A stretch of DNA of 64,000 nt, from the NCBI RefSeq assembly GCF_003171515.1, contig NC_089396.1, positions 1,488,001-1,552,000 of the forward strand. The letters run 5' to 3'. Under the pieces are notes generated by a model that saw only the letters and a program-made list of their open reading frames with translations, was not told the origin of the DNA and ran no database searches. Numbering within the stretch: the first letter of the stretch is position 1; each line of letters begins with the position of its first letter. The position numbers and the translations under genes are program-made. This DNA comes from Pyrenophora tritici-repentis (Eukaryota; Ascomycota; Dothideomycetes; Pleosporales; Pleosporaceae). This document shows, piece after piece, positions 12,002 through 21,919 of this stretch.

Positions 12002-12384
12002 GTACTCCCGCCCGATGCCGAACATAGCTTTGCTTTCTCACAAGTCGGTGTACAAGGCTCCTCAACTATGGGTATCGGCATAGGAGAGAAGCGTGGGATT
12101 TCCTCTACTGTTGTGGATTTCAGTGGTACTGACGCTTTCTGCCCGGGCTGCTCATCGTTCCTTCCATGCTCATCGTTCCTTCCATGCTCATCGTTCCTTC
12201 CATGCTCATCGTTCCTTCCGTGCTCATCATTCCTTCCGTACTCATCATTCCTTCCGTCGGCTTCCGGCTCAACACGACGGCTGTCCACAACCGTTTTTGC
12301 TTCAGTTACACTAGTATACTCGTTTCGCTCCATCCTGTCCTTTGGCTCTTGATCTTCCTGTCGTCCTATTCTTAGTCCGCCCAT
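11950..12384 (-). CDS. Hypothetical hydrophilic repeat protein (144 aa)
   Basis: ATG at 12384, stop at 11950. The protein is very hydrophilic and carries six copies of the hexapeptide GRNDEH/GRNDEY, made by an 18-bp DNA repeat. No membrane segment, signal peptide or known domain is present. The repeat length is a multiple of three, so copy-number change keeps the frame. It may be an exon of a larger gene, a disordered orphan protein, or a chance frame across a minisatellite. The opposite strand also stays open through the repeat. Confidence 0.3.
   Translation of the reverse strand: MGGLRIGRQEDQEPKDRMERNEYTSVTEAKTVVDSRRVEPEADGRNDEYGRNDEHGRNDEHGRNDEHGRNDEHGRNDEQPGQKASVPLKSTTVEEIPRFSPMPIPIVEEPCTPTCEKAKLCSASGGSTHPRASSSPISATGRPL
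12151..12258. repeat. 18-bp tandem repeat, six copies
   Basis: The unit ctcatcgttccttccatg is repeated six times without spacers. The last two units carry G-to-A and T-to-C type changes (ctcatcattccttccg). It encodes GRNDEH in the minus-strand frame. Confidence 0.9.
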
Positions 12385-12471
12385 GGGACTCGCCGTCCGC
12401 TGCCTCCGCCGCTCGTAAGCACGGCATCTTGCACTAGCTCCTGGAAGGAGTACAATGGTCAGTTCACGCTT

Positions 12472-13545
12472 TCATCGTTTAGGGTGAGTATTACTCGGTG
12501 CTGGTGCTGGACGCCTTCTTCTGTATGGCCTTTCGGCACGTCCGCTCAGTGGCGGGAATGGTGCGTACCTGGCTTTGACGTTTGCTCCGTCACCTCCCAT
12601 AGCATCGTGCATCCATTGTCGCGGATATGATCTGGGTGCGTTCCATGCCCGTGTTGACATCTGCGGGTACTGGGGGAATTGGAACGGTGGTATGCTAGTG
12701 AATGCTGGTGTAGCACGCGGGATACTGGCTCGGGGTACCTCTTGCGTTGAATCGGACTTCTCACTGGAACACGACGAGGACGAAGAAGAGCATGGTCGTG
12801 GAGCTGTTTTCTTGAGCGCTTCTTGGACAATAGGCGGATACTCGTCGCAAATATGGATGTAATCCACTTGTTCCACCGGTCGCACCTTCTTGGCGCCCCT
12901 TTGCTTCACCTCAGGGTTCTTGTGTCGACCCGCCTTGGGCACATGCGAAATCGTCGTCTCTGGATACGCTTGCCGGTGTTGAGGCCGATCCAGAGCCTGG
13001 TATGGGGGTTGATGTTGAGCAGGCTCCGGCATCCTCGTTGCTATTTGTGGATATGGCTGCTGAGGCATCGCCATCGGCATTGCGAGGGGCACCATCTGGG
13101 CCACACCCTGAATCTGCCACGGCATGGGCTGTCCATACATGGTCTGATTCGCAACTTGGTTATGATCTTGCCATCCCAGAGCAGGATAGTACGACTGTTC
13201 GTACGGCTGTTGAGGTGCATCCAATTGCATCATCGGTCGCGACCTCTCCACATCTCTCTGCCTCGACCAATCTGCATTACCTTCTCGATCATAGTAATGC
13301 CTCGACTCCGAACGTCCTCTTTCCCTCTTCCTAGACCGCGACCGCCACTTCGATATATCTCGCGTCCCTGTCTTCTCAACATCTGTCTTTGAGGAACGGG
13401 GCGACAGAATATGGAACCAATGTTCCAGGTCGAGGCAACGCTGATGGATGTAACGGTGAATGTACCAAAGTATTAGGTAGATTAGAGCTGCCCCGAAGAT
13501 GCCCGCAAAAGTCAGAGCGATTATTAGGTTGGTGTTTCTCATCAT
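12472..13545 (-). CDS. Fungal orphan membrane protein with disordered cytosolic tail
   Basis: Single exon, 357 aa, starting at a double ATG (13545/13542). Residues about 7-30 form one hydrophobic helix (LIIALTFAGIFGAALIYLIL). The rest is a basic RS-rich segment (KWRSRSRKRERGRSESRH), a Met/Pro/Gln-rich low-complexity region, a short ordered-looking motif VDYIHICDEYPPIVQEALKK, and a Ser run followed by Pro/Arg-rich tail. It looks like a single-pass protein with a long disordered cytosolic part. I do not recognise a functional family. The VDYIHICDEYPP motif is the part most likely to be conserved. The topology resembles the smaller protein at 14146. Confidence 0.6.
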   Translation of the reverse strand: MMRNTNLIIALTFAGIFGAALIYLILWYIHRYIHQRCLDLEHWFHILSPRSSKTDVEKTGTRDISKWRSRSRKRERGRSESRHYYDREGNADWSRQRDVERSRPMMQLDAPQQPYEQSYYPALGWQDHNQVANQTMYGQPMPWQIQGVAQMVPLAMPMAMPQQPYPQIATRMPEPAQHQPPYQALDRPQHRQAYPETTISHVPKAGRHKNPEVKQRGAKKVRPVEQVDYIHICDEYPPIVQEALKKTAPRPCSSSSSSCSSEKSDSTQEVPRASIPRATPAFTSIPPFQFPQYPQMSTRAWNAPRSYPRQWMHDAMGGDGANVKARYAPFPPLSGRAERPYRRRRPAPAPSNTHPKR

Positions 13546-13914
13546 GAGCGACAGAGCTGGGAAGCATACCAGTCTTGGTCACTAAAGTGGAAGATCGAAA
13601 ACATGAATAAATTTGCATTTGAACCTAGGTGTCTTCCCTTTCTCCCGCAATCATCATTCGTCGTGCAGCTAACAGCCATGTTTGCTCGAGTACACACACT
13701 ATTCACCAAGCAAACAAATCGCCCACTCCCGTCGTACAACGTCTCAGACCACGCAAACAAACCCAGTAGCCACCCGCGCCGCTTCTTGTAATAAAATCAT
13801 GGTAGGGTCCCGAGCAAAGGCGTGTTCATAGTGCTTAGAGTCGTATATGCAGGTGTGTGTACCATGACAAACTTGTGTGAGGTAGGATCAAGCTTGTTGC
13901 TTCATTCCCATGAC
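13546..13914. other. Upstream region of the orphan membrane protein
   Basis: No gene is supported. The stretch probably holds the promoter of the minus-strand gene and ends at MITE A copy 2. Confidence 0.3.
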
Positions 13915-14028
13915 CACCCAGGCGTCATAAAATACTGGACATACCAGTGCAAAATGGCCACTGTAGTCGCCAGACACGCCTATTGGGTGCTTACCCACAC
14001 TGTCGAGTATTCCATGACACCCAGGGTG
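13915..14028. mobile_element. MITE family A, copy 2 (114 bp)
   Basis: Ends are inverted: CACCCAGGCGTCATAAAATA at the left, and a right end finishing CATGACACCCAGGGTG. The core has CCACTGTAGTCGCCAGACACG. The tetranucleotide TGAC directly flanks both ends (13911-13914 and 14029-14032), a possible short target duplication. Confidence 0.75.
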
Positions 14029-14145
14029 TGACCATACTTCCGTCTCGATTTCCCTTCATGTGTGGCGTTGTATCCTCTACTGGCACGAATTAGTCTCACT
14101 CTAATGCGCAATACGACGCCATCTAATCGAATTACCGTGCTGTTT

Positions 14146-14493
14146 TTATCCACATTTCATATCGTCCATTGGTCCTGCTGCAGCTCCACTGTTTGCGGCG
14201 CTTCTTGCACTCTTTGGTGCACTCTTTGAACTCTTCGCTGCACTCTTTGAACTCTTCGCTGCACTCTTCGCTGCACTCTTCGCTGCACTCTTAACACTCT
14301 TTCCTCCGCTCTTCGCGCTCTTCGCCCCATCACTCTTGACAGTGCCTGCTTCACCATCCTCTTGCCTGCACCTCAACTCATGATGTTCCACGTCAATGAC
14401 TCGCCGACATGACTTGTACAGGCACCAGCCGAAGAAGATACAGAAGGCGGTTACGAGAAGGAGTGTGATGACGATGATGTGTGTGGCCTTCAT
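14146..14493 (-). CDS. Small single-pass protein with Lys/Ser/Ala repeats
   Basis: 115 aa, single exon. Residues about 5-27 are a hydrophobic helix (IIVITLLLVTAFCIFFGWCL), followed by a Cys/His-containing juxtamembrane stretch and then about ten short SAAKS/SSKSA units made by 12-15 bp DNA repeats. The Lys-rich tail suggests contact with acidic lipids or nucleic acid, which is inference. No known family. The arrangement of an N-terminal helix plus disordered basic tail is shared with the 357-aa protein at 12472. Confidence 0.5.
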   Translation of the reverse strand: MKATHIIVITLLLVTAFCIFFGWCLYKSCRRVIDVEHHELRCRQEDGEAGTVKSDGAKSAKSGGKSVKSAAKSAAKSAAKSSKSAAKSSKSAPKSARSAANSGAAAGPMDDMKCG

Positions 14494-15021
14494 GGCTGAC
14501 TAGTGAGTGGTCCGATGCGGATGGTTGTGGGTGTGGGTTAGATAAGCGGCGGTTGACTTGGGCTGTCGCAGTCCAGGTTGCGACGATGAAAGGTGGTAAG
14601 GAAGATTCTGGGAAGAGTTAAAGGAGTCAGAGTGAAAGGGCGTAGAATGGGCTGAATCTGGGATAGTGGAGAGTGAGCGGCCTGCGGTTGCGAATCTGGA
14701 ACGTCACTTTTGGCGCAGGCCGATTTGTTATTGTTTGTCTAATGCTTGATACTAGTGTTTTCTATCATTTTCACAAAGGATCGCCCCCCTCATATTATAA
14801 AATATCTGGGACCCGGCAAGATGGCGAATACATGAATTTCCCCTTTCTTTCATTGTTTCTCATTCCTGAAAGGGCATTGTTATTGGGTATAAGATGTGGA
14901 AGTGTTCTTCTATAACAGGTTACGATTATAGCTCTTTTACTATGCATTGTCAGGACAGTGTATGTGTGGAAGGGAGATAATTGCGAGTTCTACGACAGAG
15001 TTCGGAGCGCACCTCTGTAGG
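14494..15021. other. Intergenic region
   Basis: No gene seen. It is bounded by the small membrane protein's promoter and MITE A copy 3. Confidence 0.3.
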
Positions 15022-15127
15022 GTCCTGGGTGACATAGAATACTTGATATACTATTGTACAAGACCACTGTAGGCGCCAAACGCACCTATTAGGTACCTAC
15101 CCACACTGTCAAATAATCACCCAGGTG
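15022..15127. mobile_element. MITE family A, copy 3 (about 106 bp)
   Basis: The left end contains CCTGGGTGACATAGAATACT and the right end finishes AATAATCACCCAGGTG, inverted to each other. The core CCACTGTAGGCGCCAAACGC matches the other copies. Slightly shorter, with a damaged left terminus. Confidence 0.7.
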
Positions 15128-15256
15128 TAGGCACCTTCCCAGCCGAACCTTTTTGTCACTCCCGAAACATTCATCGCGTGACTGACCTTGTACTCACACC
15201 TGGAATGTACATAGGCAAGAGCGAAAGAGACATAAGACTAATCGTCATCAGGCTTG

Positions 15257-15369
15257 CACCTGAGCGACACGAGATACATGCCATGCTAGTAAACACATGC
15301 CTTTTGAGGCGATAGAAGTACCCATTAGATGCTTGTTCATACTGTCAAGTATTTCAGGTCACATAGGTG
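15257..15369. mobile_element. MITE family A, copy 4 (113 bp, diverged)
   Basis: It starts CACCTGAGCGACACGAGATA and ends CAGGTCACATAGGTG. The right inverted repeat (ACTGTCAAGTATTTCAGG) is well kept but the core is eroded. The spacing of the ends matches copies 1 and 2. It lies 130 bp from copy 3 in the same orientation. Confidence 0.6.
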
Positions 15370-15727
15370 GTTGTGCCGTCGTGAGGTGCCAAGCATGCTC
15401 ACCAAACGGGATGAGGCTATTCGGAACAACGTCGGCCCCACAAGTTAGGTTCGAGCTCCAGGATGCTCGCGTCCGGCACCTCAACCTCACCTTGTACAAG
15501 CCCCAGATTCATCACCAACTCACGCCAACCCACAACAGCGCCTCTATATCCTCGTCTGCACTCATAAAACATATTCACAAAATAACAGCGAGCCCACCGC
15601 TCTCGCACGCGCAAAAATGCCACAACCACGTATGTCGCTGCTCCCCTTGCGCGTGTCGCAAACCACTGCACTCTAACCAACACATCAACGACATCACCCC
15701 CAGCTCAACAACAACACAACTAACACA
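15370..15727 (+). promoter_or_regulatory. Probable promoter and 5' UTR of the INO80F-like gene
   Basis: CA-rich, gene-free DNA immediately upstream of an ATG in CACAATG context. The long CA/AC-rich leader (about 15485-15727) is typical of fungal 5' UTRs. Confidence 0.4.
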
Positions 15728-16552
15728 ATGACCCTAGCATCCCGCGCTCTCTCTTCCAAAGATCTTCCCCCCTCTGTCGAAAGCGCCTACTACCGCAAAT
15801 GCATCGACCTGCGCCGGCGAATCACCGACATTGAAGACTCAAACGACGGCACGCGCCTGCGCATCACGCGCCTATCCCGCGGCATCCAAAAGATGCGACT
15901 GGAACGCGCCTTCCTGCTGGAGCAACTAAACAAACACATGGAATACAACGTCGACGACAGCGACCGCAGTTCCAGTCCACCGCCCACGCCTACGGACAAG
16001 CCGCTGCGCAGCAAGCGGAGCCACAATCGCAAGGGCACCCCGACACTAGGTGGCAGCGGTAGCGCAGGCGGTGCGGAGGCGGAGAGAGAGAGGCTGGGTG
16101 TCGGACAGGGTGCGCTCGAGGGACGGATGATTCAGCATGGAGTGCATACTATGAGTAGTGCACAGAGTACACCGGATCCGGCTGGCAGGCAAGAGAGGAG
16201 CTACTTTGGTACTATTGGTGCTGGTTCGGCTCCCGTCGTGCAAGCGACCAGTCCTCATGCTGCTGTCAATGGTGTGCCACCGCCGCCTACGCTACCTCCA
16301 CTGCATTCGTTGCCCCCGCTGCAGTCGCAACAACCTGCGACCTCGACGACGACAGCGACGACGCGAGCCTACTTTGACCCGGCCTACGATGAGCAGCGTC
16401 CTGCGCCTGCTAGTGTCGAGGAAGATGGCGCCCGGAGACGTGCATATTCTGGGGCTGCACAGCTGCCTCCAGCCACGGACTCTGCACCTCCTCCTCAAAA
16501 CGGCGATACCGAGATGGCGGATGCAAGCTTTACTTCTGTGAACCGGGCTTGA
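15728..16552 (+). CDS. INO80 complex subunit F-domain-like nuclear protein
   Basis: Single exon, 274 aa. Residues about 18-75 form a highly charged helical block: AYYRKCIDLRRRITDIEDSN followed by RLSRGIQKMRLERAFLLEQL. It resembles the coiled-coil block of fungal INO80 subunit F/Nhp10-type proteins. A basic patch (PLRSKRSHNRKGTP) follows and could be a nuclear localisation signal. The remainder is Ser/Pro/Ala-rich and looks disordered. Involvement in INO80 chromatin remodelling is a family-level inference. The motif was recognised from memory, so treat the complex assignment as provisional. Confidence 0.55.
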   Translation: MTLASRALSSKDLPPSVESAYYRKCIDLRRRITDIEDSNDGTRLRITRLSRGIQKMRLERAFLLEQLNKHMEYNVDDSDRSSSPPPTPTDKPLRSKRSHNRKGTPTLGGSGSAGGAEAERERLGVGQGALEGRMIQHGVHTMSSAQSTPDPAGRQERSYFGTIGAGSAPVVQATSPHAAVNGVPPPPTLPPLHSLPPLQSQQPATSTTTATTRAYFDPAYDEQRPAPASVEEDGARRRAYSGAAQLPPATDSAPPPQNGDTEMADASFTSVNRA

Positions 16553-16971
16553 GATGCCTAGGTCAGGATGGAGTCATCGGGGGCTTTCAGCATATCAACC
16601 AACACGGATGCATTCGTCACAGCGCTTAGGTATGGTAAACTGATGGAACAACAAGGGTAGCGAGGCGTAAAGGGAGATGATGGTTTTGTAGGTATGGGGT
16701 TTTTCATCAATGGGATGTGTTTACAAGGCATATAGGACCCATTTTACTATAATGGGTCATCACCTAAGCGTGTATGAGTAGTAAAGGGCCCGTTTGGTAT
16801 TTCAGAACTGCTACCAGGGAAAGGTAGCGTGTATTTCTTCTAATTGTATGCAATCGAATACAGGTACTGTCATTTCCTGAGCTTGGGTCTTGTCATGAAG
16901 GAATACAGCTGAGGCTTGGACGCATTTGCAGAAGGCGTTTGAGCATGCTGTCAACCAAGTTGCAGACTACT
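16553..16971. other. Convergent intergenic region with a small perfect hairpin
   Basis: No gene. At 16736-16758 GACCCATT and AATGGGTC form an inverted repeat with a 7-bp loop, which could be a transcript-end hairpin or an element remnant. Confidence 0.5.
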
Positions 16972-19377
16972 CTACTCATCCTCGTCCTTGTAGTGAATGC
17001 CCTTGGCCACCTCACACGGATCAGCGATATACTGCACGTTGCAGTGCTCCCACTCCTCAAGCGCATGCAGCTCACGCTTGAACTGCAGCGCGTGGTAAAT
17101 GTTCGCAAAGCGGAACTCGATGTACGCATGTCCCTGTTTGTTTTTGCCACGCTTGATACGATCTACCTCGCGTTTGTGGGCATGGCTGTTACCCCGGGCC
17201 AACTTCATAAGGGTCATGTCGTCCTTGTCCATTTCGCCGGTGGCCCGAACGCAGCGTGTAACGCCTTGTTCAATGCAATTGCGGATGACATCGTTGATCG
17301 AATTCGGGCCGTCCGTCTTCTCGACTTCGATGATGACCGTCTTCATGTCCCCAACCACTTTGATACCGTTCGCTGTTTCCTTGTGATACTTGTCGCAACC
17401 TTCAGCAGAAAGGAACTTCACGACCGCGGTGGAAGAGCCAGGCTCCGACATAGATATTGCCTCGAGTCTGCCACCCCATACAAGAGCCTGGAGCTGATTG
17501 ATGTTGGTGATGTTGGTAACACCCTTGAGGATACAGGTACGCTGAGCGGCTGCTATGACTTGTTAGCATTGATATTACAAAGAGAAAACATAGACTCACG
17601 GTTCTCCCGCTTCTCTGGTGTCGGCCATCCCTTGTTGTTTTCCACTGAACCCTTGGTCACTGGCTTCACGCCTGGGCTGCCGGTGACATCTGCCTTGTAA
17701 ACGGCGGTAGCAGTAGTGATAGACGGATCTGCCTCTGGAAGGATGTTGAGAAGAGCAGTGGCCATGCCGCTCACATCGTCGAGAGTCTGTAGTGAAATGT
17801 ACTTTCCTTCAACAAGCTTCGCGCAAAGTTGGAGAAGATCACCATTCGCATCCTCCAGTAGAGACTTGGCAGAATCTACTGAAAAGGCCTCAGATCCCTT
17901 CTTGACGTTCTTGATGTAGTTGACGAGCGCGAAAGCGAATCGGGCCTTGATAGAGTCCTTGTTGTCTTCAGTATACAAGCTACGGAGCTTCTTTGACATG
18001 GCCTGGATAAGGTGTGATGCAGTCTTCTGTTCGACCGGAAAGGTGTCAATGTACTCGCTGGCCTTGCGCATGTACTCCGCCTCCAAGTCCTCTTGGGACT
18101 CGCTTACGCGTTCTACGGCAGGCTTAGAGGCTTGTGCCAAATTGTCTCCAACAACAGTAGCTTGAACGACTTTGGGTTTGTCAGTTTTAGCCTTCTTGGT
18201 ACGCTCTGTATCAACAAAACCCTGGGTCCTCTTCTTGTTATTTTCGGACAAGAGCAGCTTCTCTGCGAGCGATTCGACTGAACTAGTCTTCTCTGCGGAC
18301 ATAATGGCGGTAGTCTTCTCAGTAGCCTTGCCCTTTATGCTTGCAATTTCAAGGCGGGTTTCGAACGCGAACATGTTCTTGCCAGGAGTGATAGACGGGA
18401 TACCTTCGCTCTTATGGGATGGAGTAGTTGGACCCATGCTGCTCAAACGAGCGTAAAGACCCTCAAGCTCTGCCTGTGACGCATGGATAGATCCACCTTC
18501 GTTCATCTTGACTGGAGCAATCTTGGGTTCTGGGGCAAGAGTGAGAGAAGCACGTGTAGTCGAAGCTTTTGGAGTTGAAGCACTTGTAGTCGATGAAGTC
18601 GATACAGGTCTACATGAATATAAGTCAGCATAGACTCTAGTCATGTCTCTGTCTAGTGGCGGTACATACCCGTCTGGAATTTTTGCACCTGACGTGGAGG
18701 AGAGTGAGACGACCGGTTTAGCAGCAGCAGGTCGAGTTTGGACGGGGGCGGCACCAACCATCTTGACAGAGGCCTTCTTGAGCTTGATACTGCCGGTGTT
18801 GGCTACAGGCTGGACGGCAAGATTGCTTCGCGCATCTTGCAAACCCCAGGATGCTGGTGCAGAAGGAGGTGCAGCACCTTGTCCGCCGCGCATCGACCCA
18901 GACGCAGGCGGCCCATCGGCATACTTTGACTTGTCCATGCTCCTGTTCAGTGATGCGTCCATGAGCAAGTCTTCTTGTTGGGTTGATCTCTCGCGCGAAG
19001 GTGAAGGTGGTGGGGACAAGAGAGAGGATGCTGGCTCGACTGTGGCAGAGGAAGTGGAGGCGAACTCGGCAGTGGAATGCTTGGCGGGGTTGGCAGTGAA
19101 GTGTTTGCTTGATGTGGGTGATGCTGCTGTCGGAGAGGTATCAGTAAGGCGAAGCTCGCGTGAATGCTTGAGACGCCGGTGTACAAAAGCTACTGTAAGC
19201 GACCGGCACGCTGATTCCACTGTGAAGTACTGTTGGGGGTAAAGGGAATTGCTACTCACCGCTGACCCGCCTATTTACAGGCAAATCTGAAATGCCTTGA
19301 ATGCACGCGCTCAGACAGGACTGGTACAGCTTTTCTTCACTGTCTCGTACTCGTGGGCTGGAGGAAGGGCGTGGCAT
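16972..19377 (-). CDS. Conserved fungal hypothetical protein with C-terminal RRM-like region
   Basis: Four exons: 19377-19279, 19229-18670, 18609-17600 and 17552-16972 (introns 49, 60 and 47 nt), 749 aa. The first exon (33 aa, starting MPRPSSSPR) was found because the long second frame has no ATG at its start. The GTAAAT donor at 19278 and CAACAG acceptor at 19230 restore one. The 60-nt intron at 18610-18669 is a multiple of three and free of stops, so its retention would add 20 residues. The N-terminal third is short and helical, the middle is Ser/Thr-rich and disordered, then comes a helical block (about EDLEAEYMRKASEYIDTFPV). The C-terminal part (GVTNITNINQLQALVWGG, then HAYIEFRFANIYHALQFKRE) looks like an RRM fold. 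No precise function is recognised. Confidence 0.7.
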
Positions 19378-19988
19378 CAGACCACGAAGTGTTGCGTATG
19401 TGAGATACGGAGCACAGAACAGACGGTAAGAGGTCGAGGTGAAGTTGGAATTCGGATAGATCGGCAGAAGCCGGGGTGCAGGGCAACGCTCAGGTCGCTA
19501 CTGCCGTTTGCAGTCGCCATGTGCTCGGCCAATAACAGGGCGATCAACATGTTGATGAAGACGAACCCCGAAAAGCGAGGAAGCGGCCCAGATAGGTGAA
19601 GATGGCATGTCCAAGACCAGGCAAAAGATATAAATATGATTGCCAACATGGCGTGAATGTGCTAATCGAAATTCAACACGTGACATGTTGATTTGATTGA
19701 ACATTACCGAAGCACCTTACACATGCTGAGCATGCTGACATGAAATGGTAAACTTGTCTAGAAACACAACAGGTGATTTGGAAAGATAGCAGTAGTGGGG
19801 TGCAAGTAGTAAAGGGTCCATTACTGTATGGAACGATGCTTATGGCTTTACCTATCAAAGAATAAGCTTGAATGCCTACAGATTGACACAGGCTCGCATC
19901 TGGCCAGACACGAATGTAGCACAAGAAATTGAATATTGCAGCGCCTTAATATGATCACACCGTTTTACGGGTATCAAGTAGTGGATGC
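19378..19988. other. Intergenic region
   Basis: No supported gene. It holds the promoter of the 749-aa protein gene and the 3' end of ste14. All open frames are short and featureless. Confidence 0.35.
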
Positions 19989-20831
19989 TCAAATAAAGGG
20001 TATCCACACACGTGTTCGCGCCCTGTACGCCCTGTAATCATCACCGAAAAAGTCTATGAGATGCTTCTCCTCATCTATCCCCAGTCAGTCGTCTGTTTCT
20101 ATATCACGATAGCACTACTTACGCGAGATACGCTTCTTGAAGAAGTACCATAAAACGCCGGCATAGCCGATCCCACATGTCATGTTGCCAAGCATCACTT
20201 GAGTCCCGATACCCCACCAGAAGAAGCCAAAGTACGAGGGATGGCGGAAATAGTTGTATAGTCCACTTGTAACCAACTCATGTCCGTCGCTCTTCCGCGA
20301 CTGCACCGTGTGATTGAAGTTTGTGCCCGCCTGTATCATGGCCGTGCTGCGAACCGTCTGCCCCACCACAATCATTATGACGCCCAATGCGATGAGCCAC
20401 GGTGGGTGGATGCGCGACTGGTACTTTGGGAAAAAGTACGAGGTTACAAGTGTCTCTATAAAGGCCATGGTGTGGGCCATCCGGTACTGGTCGCCATTCG
20501 TGAGGAGGAAAGAGGCGATGTACGCTTTCGGGGTGTTGTACGCGGCCGTCGTGTAGAATTCGAGGAAGTGGAAGAGTGACAGAGTTGCGAGAAACAGACA
20601 CGGTCGCCATAGGTGGCTGCCACTGTATGCTAGCAGCCCGGTGCCCACGAGGCCGAGCACGAGTGCGCAGCCTAAGCAGAAGGCGCGCACTGCGATGCCG
20701 GAGAGCGAGCGCTTGCCATGAGGGAAGAACTCAGCTGCAAGGACATTTACATCCTTGGCTGGGGGGTTGCGAGCATGAGCTTGCAATGGGGAAATATTGA
20801 CGCCTGAGGATGTCGAGCCGTTGGAAGTCAT
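19989..20831 (-). CDS. ste14: Protein-S-isoprenylcysteine O-methyltransferase
   Basis: Exons 20831-20123 and 20074-19989 (48-nt intron, phase 1) give 264 aa. The small second exon restores the conserved tail (HEEKHLIDFFGDDY, then VWIPFI and stop). Hydrophobic helices are followed by the ICMT signature region VTSGLYNYFRHPSYFGFFWW, where RHPSY binds the methyl donor. The enzyme methylates the C-terminal prenylcysteine of CaaX proteins such as Ras and mating factor in the ER membrane. The longer upstream frame starts at a GTG, so the ATG at 20831 (MTSNGSTSS) is chosen. The N-terminus is about 25 residues longer than yeast Ste14. Confidence 0.92.
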
Positions 20832-21204
20832 GATGGTGGTGGATGGGTTGGTGCGGGCAGCGTATGCAGGGACTCGTGGTGCAAAGAAAAAAGGACTAAT
20901 GATCAGCTTCACGGCATGGTCTTATAATGCGCCGAAGAAAGAAAACCACGACAGCTCTGCTTTTGTGCGGCACACAGAACAATAGCAAGGCATCCCTTTG
21001 CTATTGTCTACAGACGTCGCTTGCACAGCACATGCCGCGGTTCCAACGAAAATATGGCACTAGGCCAGTTCCATCTTAGCGCACCGAGGCCCCCGAGATA
21101 GCCAGATACGTTAGGTAGACCCTCAACACCTCAGGTATCAACTCGCTGCCTGTCGGATCAGTTAGCTTGTCCCACCCCATCAGCTTTCTACCTTGGTGGG
21201 CAGC
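20832..21204. promoter_or_regulatory. Divergent promoter region, ste14 / O-acetyltransferase
   Basis: 373 bp between two divergently transcribed genes. It must contain both promoters unless an upstream non-coding exon exists. No clear TATA box is visible. Confidence 0.45.
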
Positions 21205-21919
21205 ATGGATGTCGACCCGATTGAGAACAAGAAGCGCATGCTTTGTGGCGAGCTCTACTACGCATTCACGCCTGACTTGGCAGCAGAGCGTGAAAGATGT
21301 AGACTCGCCTGCGGACGCTTCAACAGCGCAGACCGCCACTTAGGACGTCGAAAACTTACCGAACTGTTTCGAGAGTACGTCTGAGTTCCCGTCTTTTCGG
21401 GAAAAACTTCCTCATATCCTTCATAGTATCGTCCAGGACAAGAGGCCCATGCCACCAGAGGCTCCAACCGCCGAAGAGGATGACGCTCTTTTCGAGCATG
21501 AACCGTGGATTCTTCCTCCAATCACCATGGATTACGGTCGGAACGTCCGAGTGGGCGACGATGCTTTCATCAACTTTGGTGCCGTGTTTCTCGACACCTG
21601 TTTGACCACCATAGGGTCACGCACACTTCTAGGGCCCAACGTCCACTTCTATTCGGCCACACATCCTCTCGACCCAGCTCTCAGAAACGGTATTCGGGGG
21701 CCGGAGATGGGCAAGGAGATTCACGTTGGCGAAGACTGTTGGATTGGAGGCAATGTTTGCATATTGCCCGGCGTCATTATAGGCAAAGGCAGCGTGGTCG
21801 GCGCCGGCAGTGTCGTTACCAAGAGTGTCCCAGACTTCACTGTTGTGGCAGGCAACCCAGCCCGCTTCATCCGCAAGATCAAGACCGACATGGACCCTGC
21901 GCAGCATCAGCTCACGTGA
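21205..21919 (+). CDS. Maltose/galactoside O-acetyltransferase (hexapeptide repeat)
   Basis: Exons 21205-21374 and 21427-21919 (52-nt intron, phase 2) give 220 aa. The acceptor is the TAG at 21424-21426. The later CAG would break the frame. The N-terminal Mac domain has the family hallmark ENKKRMLCGELYYAFTPDL. The left-handed beta-helix follows, with NVRVGDDAFINFGAVFLDTC, HPLDPALRN containing the active-site His, and the coil GEDCWIGGNVCILPGVIIGK. It transfers acetyl from acetyl-CoA to a sugar hydroxyl. The physiological substrate in fungi is not settled. Confidence 0.9.

Noticed and set aside
19259..19377. GTG at 19259 as start of the 749-aa protein
   Set aside because: Nuclear fungal genes start at ATG. 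A 49-nt intron with proper borders connects to an upstream ATG at 19377 in frame.
20832..20912. Longer N-terminus for Ste14 from 20912
   Set aside because: That start codon is GTG. The first ATG is at 20831 and gives a family-like length.
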